64,000 bases of DNA from Membranihabitans maritimus (lineage in GTDB: Bacteria; Bacteroidota; Bacteroidia; Chitinophagales; Saprospiraceae). Each line of letters starts with the position of its first letter. The stretch's first letter is position 1. The position numbers and the translations under genes were made by a program. The stretch spans positions 1-64,000 of the forward strand of contig NZ_JAJSLW010000003.1 in NCBI RefSeq assembly GCF_021729145.1. Reading direction: 5' to 3'. Under the pieces are notes generated by a model, which searched no databases, was not told the DNA's origin, and saw only the letters and a program-made list of their open reading frames with translations. Shown one piece after another: positions 1-8,004 of the stretch.

Positions 1-178
1 CTACTACTCTAAAGACAAAAATCGAACTTCACATTGTGAAAAAATATATTTGTTAAATCTTAATTCTTCCTAATGCGTAAACATGCGGGATTAATCCGTA
101 GGTCATTAAACAAGCCATAAGATAACCTGTCAAACTGCAAGTTCAAGACTCTAATTCCCATCTCTATTATTCGATGGT

Positions 179-535
179 CTATTCAGGTAAACTAATTGTA
201 ATTAAAGTACCATTTTCTGTAGACAAAGAATAACTACCATACTCATTAATTTCAAGTAGTAATTCTCCGCCTCCCTCATATCTATAGTACCCCTCGAGTG
301 TATGGGTTCGTATCAATACCCCCCAATGTTCTTTTGGGTAGTCATACCCTGGAATTTTCTTTGCTGCCAGATCAATAAAATTAACAACGCCCATACCAAA
401 AACACTTAATATCCCATTTCCTAAATTTTTGATGCTTATGGAGGTCCCAGGTTTAATGAGGTTAACTTTATTAGACGCTGTCGCTCTAAAAGTGCTTTCG
501 TACAAATAATTATTTTTAATTCTAAGATTATACAT
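179..535 (-). CDS. Hypothetical protein, 118 aa
   Basis: I do not recognise this short protein. The reading frame is open from an ATG at 535 to a stop at 179. It has no signal peptide, no transmembrane segment and no cysteine cluster. The middle is Gly-rich and hydrophobic (NLGNGILSVFGMGVVNF, about residues 37-53), and the C-terminal half alternates charged and aromatic residues as in a small beta-rich fold. It stands alone, with AT-rich non-coding DNA on both sides. The composition looks protein-like rather than random, but a spurious frame cannot be excluded. Confidence 0.4.
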   Translation of the reverse strand: MYNLRIKNNYLYESTFRATASNKVNLIKPGTSISIKNLGNGILSVFGMGVVNFIDLAAKKIPGYDYPKEHWGVLIRTHTLEGYYRYEGGGELLLEINEYGSYSLSTENGTLITISLPE

Positions 536-825
536 ATTATTAATTTATATAATAAAATAGCGAACTCTATTTACATTTTTGCTGGCAATCCCGTTCTTTC
601 ATTAATATTTATTTCTACACACTGAAATTAATACCAAATTTTATATTTCCCATACGTAGTAACACGTATGATTATAAATATTTTTTGAGAAAAGCTGTAA
701 TTGGATCATCCGGAAGGAATTCTATGTTTGTTCTTCAATTAACGTTTGCATAGTAAAAAAATATTTTATTTAATTAGGATTCCTTACTATATTTACTGAT
801 ATTAATTAACCAAAACTTTTTTACT

Positions 826-1059
826 ATGCCTAAAACAACTTTCTATCACGCCGGATGTCCTGTTTGCGTAGATGCTGAACAAGAAATCCTCTCCCTACTG
901 GATCCTAAAAACGTAGAAGTCGTACATTTGGGAGAATCCAAAAACAGGATAGATGAAGCACAAAATGCTGGTGTACAATCGGTACCTGCATTACTAACAC
1001 CCAATGGAAATGTTCTTCATATTAATTTTGGGGCCTTTTTGAAAGATATTAGAGGATAA
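826..1059 (+). CDS. Thioredoxin/glutaredoxin-like small protein
   Basis: This 77-residue protein has the features of a minimal thioredoxin fold. It starts with a short beta strand (TTFYHAG) that runs into a CPVC redox motif at residues 11-14, followed by a helix. A VP dipeptide near residue 53 (QSVPALLTPNG) fits the cis-proline loop. There is no signal peptide, so it should be cytoplasmic. It lies 65 bases upstream of a MarR regulator on the same strand, with a palindromic promoter between them, which suggests the two respond to a common redox or metal signal. Its substrate is unknown. The fold call is firm for the motif but rests on inspection only. Confidence 0.75.
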   Translation: MPKTTFYHAGCPVCVDAEQEILSLLDPKNVEVVHLGESKNRIDEAQNAGVQSVPALLTPNGNVLHINFGAFLKDIRG

Positions 1060-1070
1060 ACCCCTAAAAC

Positions 1071-1111
1071 TTTGCGCTATATAGTTAGGATTACTAATTT
1101 TGTAGCGCAAA
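1071..1111 (+). promoter_or_regulatory. Promoter with inverted repeat upstream of the MarR gene
   Basis: TTTG at 1071-1074 and TAATTTTG at 1095-1102 are 20 bases apart. They match the Bacteroidota sigma-ABfrA consensus (TTTG, 19-21 bases, TAnnTTTG). The perfect 9-bp arms TTTGCGCTA (1071-1079) and TAGCGCAAA (1103-1111) flank the promoter. One arm covers the -33 box and the other the expected start site. The ATG follows at 1125. I infer an operator for autoregulation by the MarR protein. A terminator for the upstream gene is the alternative, but the T-run after the second arm is short. Confidence 0.6.
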
Positions 1112-1124
1112 TTTTTATCTAAAT

Positions 1125-1730
1125 ATGACAGTTACATCTTTTGACCCCGAAAAACAAATCATAAGCCCTGAAAGTAAAATAGTTGTTGCACTCGAACGAA
1201 TATCCGAAGCTTTCCGGGTCCTACTTTGGAATGAAAGCAAACAAAACGCATTGAGTCCCATTCAAATCCAGATTTTACTATTCCTTCAGTTTCATCCCCG
1301 GGAATTAAGTAAAATTAGCTACCTCGCTACAGAGTTTAATATGACAAAAGCAACTATCAGTGATTCAGTTAGGGTTTTAGTGGAGAAAGAATTGATTGAA
1401 AAAGTAAAAGATGAGAATGATTCTAGAAGTTTTAATCTATTTGTCACAACGAAAGGACAAAAAATTGTCAACCAGGTAGCAGGTTTTTCAAACGTAATGG
1501 AACAACCAATTTCTAAATTATCTCAGCAACAGAAAGAAGTACTCTTACTTTCCTTAATAGAATTAATAACCAAACTCGATCAACAAGGAATCATTACAGT
1601 ACAAAGAATGTGCAATTCCTGTAGGTTTTATAAAAAAACAGACACCGGACATTTCTGTAATTTTCTACAACAACCTCTTCAATCCCAAGAACTTAGAATT
1701 GATTGTCCGGAACATGTGAGTCATAATTAA
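1125..1730 (+). CDS. MarR-family transcriptional regulator with four-Cys tail
   Basis: The protein has 201 residues. Residues 40-120 form a MarR-type winged helix: LSPIQIQILLFL, then a recognition-helix region EFNMTKATISDSVRVLVEKELI, then a wing ending DSRSFNLFVTTKGQKIV. It is longer than a typical MarR protein (about 140-150 aa) because of a C-terminal extension with cysteines spaced C-x2-C-x11-C-x15-C (CNSC...FC...DCPEH, about residues 163-196). That pattern could bind zinc or an iron-sulfur cluster, which would make the protein a metal or redox sensor. The promoter just upstream carries a symmetrical inverted repeat that could be its operator, and a thioredoxin-like gene precedes it. The next gene, DUF1501, converges on it. 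Confidence 0.85.
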   Translation: MTVTSFDPEKQIISPESKIVVALERISEAFRVLLWNESKQNALSPIQIQILLFLQFHPRELSKISYLATEFNMTKATISDSVRVLVEKELIEKVKDENDSRSFNLFVTTKGQKIVNQVAGFSNVMEQPISKLSQQQKEVLLLSLIELITKLDQQGIITVQRMCNSCRFYKKTDTGHFCNFLQQPLQSQELRIDCPEHVSHN

Positions 1731-1742
1731 TTGTATTGTAAT

Positions 1743-3224
1743 TCAAGCCAAAATATCATGAACTACTTTCCCGGCAACATCTGTCAATCTGAACTCACGT
1801 CCCTGGAATTCATACGTTAACCTCTCATGGTCAAATCCCAACTGATATAGAATAGTAGCATGTAAATCGTGTACATGAACACGATCCTTCACGCCGTAAT
1901 ACCCGATCTCATCCGTTTCACCATAACTCACTCCATTCTTCACTCCGGCTCCGGCCATCCACATAGTAAAAGCCTCCAAATGGTGGTCCCTACCATCGAA
2001 CCCCACACCTGTCCTGGCTTCCATCATAGGTGTTCGGCCAAATTCTCCACCCCACACCAACAATGTCTCATCCAACAAACCTCTCTGTTTTAAATCCTTT
2101 ATCAATGCCGCCATAGGTTTGTCAATTGCTTTACAAGAATTTCTCATACCTTCCCCTACACCATTGCCTTCCCCCACTCCATGGGTATCCCACCGGTTAT
2201 CATATAATTGTATAAATCGGGTTCCTTTTTCAATTAACCTACGAGCTAATAGACAATTATTGGCAAACGAAGTCTCACCAGGTTCTGTTCCGTACATTTC
2301 GTGAATATATTCGGGTTCATCTTCAATGCTCATAACTTCGGGAACTTCAGATTGCATTCGAAAAGCAAGTTCATACTGGGAAATCCGAGACAATATTTCC
2401 GGATCACCAACTTGCTCATATTCTTTTTGATTGATCTCATTTATAATATCAATAGACCTCTTCCGCAGATGGCTATCCACGTCGTCGGGATTGGATAAAA
2501 ATAATACGGGTTCACCTTTAGAGCGACACTGGACTCCCTGGTAAACTGTGGGTAAAAAACCACTTCCCCAGGCACTTTTCCCGGCACTTATGGCCCCTCC
2601 GCCTGAGGTAAGAACAACAAATCCCGGTAAATTATCATTTTCCGACCCCAAGCCATATACAACCCAAGATCCTAAGCTAGGTCTTCCCAAACGTGGACTC
2701 CCTGTCTGCATAAACAATTGCGCCGGTGCATGATTAAATTCATCTGTATGCATGGCCTTCAAAAAAGCTACTTCATCAACTACTTTGGAAAACTCAGGTA
2801 AATAATCCGAGACATAAGTCCCGGACTCACCGTAGCGACCAAATGCAGACCTGGGACCCAATAATTTTGGAGTTCCTGTCAAAAAGGCAAAATTTTTACC
2901 CTTCATTAGTGATTCCGGTGTATCATGACCATCTAGCTTCTGTAATTCAGGTTTGAAATCAAATAACTCCAAATGGGAAGGACCACCCGCCATATGCATA
3001 AAAATTACATTCTTGGCTTTAGGAACAAAATGTGGTAATCCCCTAATCGCCCTTTCAATTGGATCTCCAGTCACCTCACCTGTTGGGGATTTGTATTGAC
3101 ACCCTAATAATGAACCCAAGGCTATAGCACCAAGACCCGAGGTACATTTTTTGAGAAATTGCCGCCTACTATTATACTGCGCCTTGCGATATAAAGCTTC
3201 ATTAACGATATTCATTATTGACAT
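1743..3224 (-). CDS. DUF1501 domain-containing Tat-exported protein (copy 1)
   Basis: This 493-residue protein begins with an exact twin-arginine motif (SRRQFLKK, about residues 19-26). A hydrophobic stretch follows, ending in LGSLLGC, so it is probably a Tat-exported lipoprotein. The rest is DUF1501, a family of the alkaline phosphatase/sulfatase superfamily common in Planctomycetes, Verrucomicrobia and some Bacteroidota. Recognisable pieces are MAGGPSHLELFDFKP, FMQTGSPRLGRPSLGSWV, LYDNRWDTHG, VWGGEFGRTP and GRDHH; the Asp/His residues could be metal ligands. The enzymatic activity is unknown. Only 3 bases separate it from the PSD1 cytochrome gene upstream, so the pair is almost certainly cotranscribed. 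A second DUF1501/PSD1 pair occurs at 37715-42424. Confidence 0.92.
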   Translation of the reverse strand: MSIMNIVNEALYRKAQYNSRRQFLKKCTSGLGAIALGSLLGCQYKSPTGEVTGDPIERAIRGLPHFVPKAKNVIFMHMAGGPSHLELFDFKPELQKLDGHDTPESLMKGKNFAFLTGTPKLLGPRSAFGRYGESGTYVSDYLPEFSKVVDEVAFLKAMHTDEFNHAPAQLFMQTGSPRLGRPSLGSWVVYGLGSENDNLPGFVVLTSGGGAISAGKSAWGSGFLPTVYQGVQCRSKGEPVLFLSNPDDVDSHLRKRSIDIINEINQKEYEQVGDPEILSRISQYELAFRMQSEVPEVMSIEDEPEYIHEMYGTEPGETSFANNCLLARRLIEKGTRFIQLYDNRWDTHGVGEGNGVGEGMRNSCKAIDKPMAALIKDLKQRGLLDETLLVWGGEFGRTPMMEARTGVGFDGRDHHLEAFTMWMAGAGVKNGVSYGETDEIGYYGVKDRVHVHDLHATILYQLGFDHERLTYEFQGREFRLTDVAGKVVHDILA

Positions 3225-3227
3225 TTT

Positions 3228-5996
3228 TTAACTACGCGTAACAAATTCATCCAAATTAAACATGGCATTACATACTAACTTCAGTGCCATATACTCATTC
3301 TCTTTCAAATGAAAAACCTTCACTCTTTCCATTTTATTTCTTTGGTAATACTCAAGCGCTTCACGGTATAATACAATTAAAGCATCTATCTTTTCTTTTT
3401 CGGGTGGAATGGCCGTAACTAATTGCAAGACTTTTCTTATTCCCAGCTCTATATCATCAGGATACTCATTTTGTATTCTTGAAGCCAGGGCACCTGCAGC
3501 TTCTACAAATACTGAATCATTTAACAGCACCAACGCCTGCAAGGGAGTATTGGTTCTTATTCTTCTGGATGTACAAACTTCCCTGGAAGGACTGTCAAAA
3601 GCAACCATTGACGGATAGGAATTCGTCCTTTTCCAATAGGTATAGACCCCTCTTCTATATCTGTTATCCCCCTCACTTTCCGTCCAGAAATCTCCTCCAA
3701 AACTTCGAATACTTTCTGGTTGGTATGGCATTACACTGGGTCCATACATTTCCGTATTGAGAAGTCCACTTATAGCCAATGCCTGATCCCGAATCACTTC
3801 CGCTGGCAATCGGGTTCTGGCACCTCTGGACAAATACTTATTATACGGATCCTTTTCCAATCTTTCCTCCGTCACACTGGTACTCTGCCGATAGGCTGAA
3901 GACATTACAATTTTTTTGACCAAAGCCTTTATACTCCAATCATATTCGTCCCTAAACTGAATTGCCAACCAATCCAATAATTCCCGATGAGTGGGTTCTA
4001 TTCCCTGAGATCCAAAATCACCCAATGATTCAATTATACCAAATCCAAAAATTTGCTCCCATATGCGGTTCACAAACACCCGCGCTGTCAGGGGATTTTG
4101 ATCACTCACCATCCATCGAGCAAAACTTAGCCTGTTGATGGTATCTGAATCAATTTCACCCAAAGAATGGGGAATTCCAGGTTGTACTTTATCTCCTGGT
4201 TTTCTCCAGTCTCCTCTTTGAAAAACATGGGAAGCCCTTCGGGCTTGAGGTGGTAATTCACGCAAAATAGGCGTTTGCTGCGGCTCAATTTCCTGCAGAA
4301 CATTAATTTTTTCAATAACATCACTTTTCTTCTGATTATAAAGAGGATTTTGCTCATTATAAAATACCCAATCCAATCGCAATAAATCCTGGGCAAAATG
4401 CTTGTCCTTCCTGAAGTAATAATATACATCATAAATGCCACTTACCGACTCAATTTCTGCTCTTTTATCCTCCCATTTCAGAGGACGATTACCGGGAAAA
4501 CCTTCATCAGTTACATTTAACACGACTTCCCCTATTTTTCTTCCTAGTGGCTCATCCAACCGAACTTCTATAATACCACCATACAGAGATGCATAACCAA
4601 AAGAAATTGATTCTACATCGGTCAGGTCTACATCTTCAAACATTATCCATGAACTATCCTGTACCTGCCAAATAGATTTTTGATCGTGACCCACCAATTC
4701 AATAAATGTACTTTTATCCTGAAATTCTTCAGCTTCTACTTTCCGGTATCCAATTTGAGACAAATAATCTTGCTTTTTATCATAAACAGACTTTCCGGAA
4801 TTACTTCTTTCAATATCGTCAAAATTAACTTCAAGCCATGTCAAAATTTCGCCTACCTGGGTCGAATCCATTTTATCGTATGTAAAAATCTTCGGCTGTT
4901 CATTATAAAGGTCTTTATCTTCAGTATTATTGAAAATAGCCATTGAAGTAAAAAATTCTTCGTGTTTGATAGGGTCATAAGGATGGCTGTGACATTGGAC
5001 ACATTCCATTGTCACTCCCTGCCAAACCTCATATGTAGTGCCTACTCTTTCCAAAACTGCAGCTACACGGAATTCCTCATCGTTAGTCCCTCCCTCATCA
5101 TTGGCCATGGAATTTCTGTGAAATGCAGTCGCTATATACTGTGACTCTGATGGATTCGGTAAAAGGTCACCCGCGAGTTGTTCAACAGTGAATTGATCAA
5201 AAGGCATATCATCATTAAATGCTTTAATTACCCAATCCCTGTATTTCCATATTTCCCTGTGCAGATCTTTTTCATATCCCTTGGAATCAGCATACCTGGC
5301 TAAATCAAGCCACATGGGAGCCCAATGTTCTCCAAAATGGGAGGATTGAAGAAGCTTATCGACAATATCTTCATATGCAGTTGAATCTGTATTGGTCACA
5401 AAATTATTATAATCATCCAGGTTGGGCGGTAAACCCGTAATATCCAGAAATAACCTTCTGAGTAAGGCCTCCTTACTAGCCGTAGATGACGGCTTTAAGT
5501 TTAACTCATCCAATTTTTGAAATACAAAATAATCGATCTCATTAATACATGAATCTTTAAATTTAGTATCTGGTATTTGTATAGAAGTGTCCGGTGGTAT
5601 AAATGACCAGTGCTTCTCCCAGTTCGCTCCCTGGTCAATCCAATCTGATATTAATTCAATTTCTTCCGTATTGAGCGGCTCTTGTTCGAGTGGCATTCTC
5701 TTTTCCGGATCAGGGTGAGTCAACCGGCGAACCATCTCACTCTTCCTGCTTTTCCCGGGAATAATTGCAGGCTTTCCTGATCTTGTCGCCGCTTTTGCTT
5801 CTTCTTCAAAAAGAAGACTAAATCCACCTGCTTGTTTTACCCCACCGTGACAAGAAATACATTTATCATTTATAATTGGCCTTATATCCCGATTATAACT
5901 TATTGGTTCACCAACAGGCATTTGACTTATAATCACTACTACAACCAATAATACGATCGAAAAACAGACTAAAATCCATTTTATTCCGTATCTCAT
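3228..5996 (-). CDS. PSD1 and planctomycete cytochrome C domain protein (DUF1549/DUF1553), copy 1
   Basis: I chose the ATG at 5996 because it places MRYGIKW directly before a strong N-terminal hydrophobic anchor (LVCFSIVLLVVVVII); the open frame continues upstream to 6056. An N-terminal planctomycete-type cytochrome c domain follows with a CISCH haem site. DUF1549 comes next (for example SHFGEHWAPMWLDLARYADS), containing a second CxxCH (CVQCH, near the middle). The C-terminal DUF1553 has ARVFVNRIWEQIFG, SSAYRQS and TNTPLQALVLLND. It should act in the periplasm as a membrane-anchored haem protein with its DUF1501 partner. Redox activity on carbohydrate is an inference from the repeated link with sulfatases and is not established. 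Confidence 0.92.
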   Translation of the reverse strand: MRYGIKWILVCFSIVLLVVVVIISQMPVGEPISYNRDIRPIINDKCISCHGGVKQAGGFSLLFEEEAKAATRSGKPAIIPGKSRKSEMVRRLTHPDPEKRMPLEQEPLNTEEIELISDWIDQGANWEKHWSFIPPDTSIQIPDTKFKDSCINEIDYFVFQKLDELNLKPSSTASKEALLRRLFLDITGLPPNLDDYNNFVTNTDSTAYEDIVDKLLQSSHFGEHWAPMWLDLARYADSKGYEKDLHREIWKYRDWVIKAFNDDMPFDQFTVEQLAGDLLPNPSESQYIATAFHRNSMANDEGGTNDEEFRVAAVLERVGTTYEVWQGVTMECVQCHSHPYDPIKHEEFFTSMAIFNNTEDKDLYNEQPKIFTYDKMDSTQVGEILTWLEVNFDDIERSNSGKSVYDKKQDYLSQIGYRKVEAEEFQDKSTFIELVGHDQKSIWQVQDSSWIMFEDVDLTDVESISFGYASLYGGIIEVRLDEPLGRKIGEVVLNVTDEGFPGNRPLKWEDKRAEIESVSGIYDVYYYFRKDKHFAQDLLRLDWVFYNEQNPLYNQKKSDVIEKINVLQEIEPQQTPILRELPPQARRASHVFQRGDWRKPGDKVQPGIPHSLGEIDSDTINRLSFARWMVSDQNPLTARVFVNRIWEQIFGFGIIESLGDFGSQGIEPTHRELLDWLAIQFRDEYDWSIKALVKKIVMSSAYRQSTSVTEERLEKDPYNKYLSRGARTRLPAEVIRDQALAISGLLNTEMYGPSVMPYQPESIRSFGGDFWTESEGDNRYRRGVYTYWKRTNSYPSMVAFDSPSREVCTSRRIRTNTPLQALVLLNDSVFVEAAGALASRIQNEYPDDIELGIRKVLQLVTAIPPEKEKIDALIVLYREALEYYQRNKMERVKVFHLKENEYMALKLVCNAMFNLDEFVTRS

Positions 5997-6408
5997 ATTA
6001 ATCGAAGATAATATTTTACATTCTCTAGATCCTAATTTATCCTTATAAAAAATCACCCTCTCGTAAAAACACCAAGTAATATATCAAATAAAAGACCCAC
6101 CCGAAATGATTGAGATATTATTCAATTAAAATAATTATTCTCATATAAAACTCATACCAGAATTTACAACATAATAAATCACATCAACATGTAATATATT
6201 CTGCATGTAAAAAATAGTGCGTACCCACAACCATGAGTCAATAAAAAAATTGTCACCCGTGAAATACGCTATGTAGAGACTTTGGTAATGTCTATTAAAT
6301 TTAATTTGCCACTAATCGACTCAGTACTTAATTATTTAGGTAATTTATCGAATCTTACCAGCCCCTATCCTAGTTTGTTAAATCCCTAAACGCTGCTAGG
6401 TATTAAAC
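5997..6408. other. Non-coding stretch upstream of the PSD1 gene
   Basis: This AT-rich stretch of about 410 bases lies between the PSD1 start and the end of the oxidoreductase gene. I found no protein-like frame, no RNA gene and no convincing TAnnTTTG box on the minus strand. It probably holds the promoter of the PSD1-DUF1501 pair and the terminator of the gene that ends at 6409, but I cannot place either. Confidence 0.4.
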
Positions 6409-7707
6409 CTACACCTCATCCGGGACAACATAAGGTTCCCTGTAATTTCTGGTGAGCATTTTATCGGCATCAGGATCATTTACGAATCGCTCGGAAGAAG
6501 GATCAAATGTAAGAACACGACCTAATTTATAAGCAATATTTCCCAAATGTGCGAGCCCGGAAGACAAATGTGCTGTCTCAACAGGGCCGTGTAGTAGGGT
6601 CTTGTCATGGGCCCGAACCGCTTCAATAAAGTTCAGATAATGATCACCACCTTCTTTTCCGGATTTACCGGGTTCCCTTTCTCTTCCCAGGTAGGTTTCA
6701 TAGGTTTCATATCCTTTAATCACCATGTATCCCTTATCACCATAAAAGATATTCCCAACACCTGCTCCATCTTCGAGATTGGTACACCAATTCCGAACTT
6801 CAAACTGAATCATTTTTTTCTCTTCAGGGTAGTGGTAAATCGAAGTTTGCACCTCCGGAACTTCTTTGGCATCATCCCACAAAAACTTTCCACCCATCGA
6901 AGTTATTTTAGTAGGAAGCCCCACGTCCAATCCCCACATGCATAAATCCGTTTCATGGATCCCTTGATTCCCGACATCACCATTGCCATAATCCCAGTGC
7001 CAATGCCAATTATAGTGAACCAGGTTTCTTGTAAAAGGCTGCATGGGAGCCGGTCCCGTCCAAAGGTCATAATCCAGTCCCTCAGGAACAGGTTCAAATC
7101 CTTTATCGCCAATACTAGGTCTCCATCTAAATACTAACCCCCTTGCCATATATACATCTCCAATATAACCATCTCTCAATAACTGAACAGCTTCACGAAT
7201 GGCTTTTGAACTTCTGAGCTGTACTCCATGCTGAACAATTCTATCATATTTGGCAGCTGCTTCTACCATTTTCCGTCCTTCCCAGATATTATGAGAACCC
7301 GGCTTCTCTACATATACATCCTTACCGGCCTGACAAGCCCAAATAGTAGCTAGTGCGTGCCAGTGATTACAGGTAGCAATGGACACCACATCGATATCAG
7401 GATCATCATTTACCTCTCGTAAATCCTGCACTGTAGCTACCTTTTGATCGTACGTTTTTTCAAAATCCTGCGCCCTTTCTCTACATATTACCATATCCGG
7501 ATCACAAAGAGTGGTTACCTGGACGTTATCCAAATTCATAAATCCTTTTATATGACTCTTCCCTCTTCCATTAACCCCTAAAACGGCTACATTAACTCTG
7601 TCATTGGCACCAAATGCACGGGCCGGAACAATATTAGGTATAGTTATGGCAGCACCCGCAACTACTGAATTCTTAATAAACTTCCTTCGGTCGATAGTAT
7701 TTTTCAT
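6409..7707 (-). CDS. Gfo/Idh/MocA family oxidoreductase, Tat-exported
   Basis: I place the start at the ATG at 7707, since MKNTIDRRKFIKN then opens directly with a twin-arginine motif (DRRKFIK) and a hydrophobic Ala/Val stretch; the open frame continues to 7743. A Rossmann domain follows (VNVAVLGVNGRGKSH; glycine pattern GVNGRG). The family signature EKP sits in the sequence DVYVEKPGSHN, and the C-terminal substrate domain ends near REPYVVPDEV. Family members use bound NAD(P) for oxidoreduction or redox-assisted cleavage of sugars. Tat-exported versions keep the cofactor in the periplasm. The substrate is unknown. Its place between a DUF1501/PSD1 pair and a sulfatase suggests glycan processing. 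Confidence 0.9.
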   Translation of the reverse strand: MKNTIDRRKFIKNSVVAGAAITIPNIVPARAFGANDRVNVAVLGVNGRGKSHIKGFMNLDNVQVTTLCDPDMVICRERAQDFEKTYDQKVATVQDLREVNDDPDIDVVSIATCNHWHALATIWACQAGKDVYVEKPGSHNIWEGRKMVEAAAKYDRIVQHGVQLRSSKAIREAVQLLRDGYIGDVYMARGLVFRWRPSIGDKGFEPVPEGLDYDLWTGPAPMQPFTRNLVHYNWHWHWDYGNGDVGNQGIHETDLCMWGLDVGLPTKITSMGGKFLWDDAKEVPEVQTSIYHYPEEKKMIQFEVRNWCTNLEDGAGVGNIFYGDKGYMVIKGYETYETYLGREREPGKSGKEGGDHYLNFIEAVRAHDKTLLHGPVETAHLSSGLAHLGNIAYKLGRVLTFDPSSERFVNDPDADKMLTRNYREPYVVPDEV

Positions 7708-7789
7708 CGGTAAAAATTTGTAGACATAATACGTAAAATTCAAATGTCACCTAATCTACAATATAATAATTCAAAGAATAAACAAAACA

Positions 7790-7824
7790 CAAACATATTC
7801 ATTAAAAGAAAGTATACTATCAAA
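7790..7824 (-). promoter_or_regulatory. Candidate promoter of the Gfo/Idh/MocA gene
   Basis: Read on the minus strand, TATGTTTG (7797-7790) matches the Bacteroidota -7 box TAnnTTTG. A TTTG (7824-7821) lies upstream at a spacing of 23 bases, a little longer than the usual 19-21. The start codon at 7707 would follow a leader of roughly 75 bases. The rest of 7708-8004 shows nothing else I can name. Confidence 0.3.
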
Positions 7825-8004
7825 ATAAGTCAATAAAATACTAATTTATACTTAAATCCATCAGGTATTATAATGGTGTGCAAACACTAAGTTGCTAAGG
7901 TATAAGTTGCAGATATTTTTGTAAAAATTAAGACGACGATAAAAAAAGATAGCCCGTCTCGATTTTTATCTCATACTCGCGGGATAAATTTAGCGATTGA
8001 TGTG

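Noticed and set aside
1..178. Search for a gene or RNA at the left edge
   Set aside because: No protein-like frame or structured RNA was found; it is AT-rich intergenic DNA.
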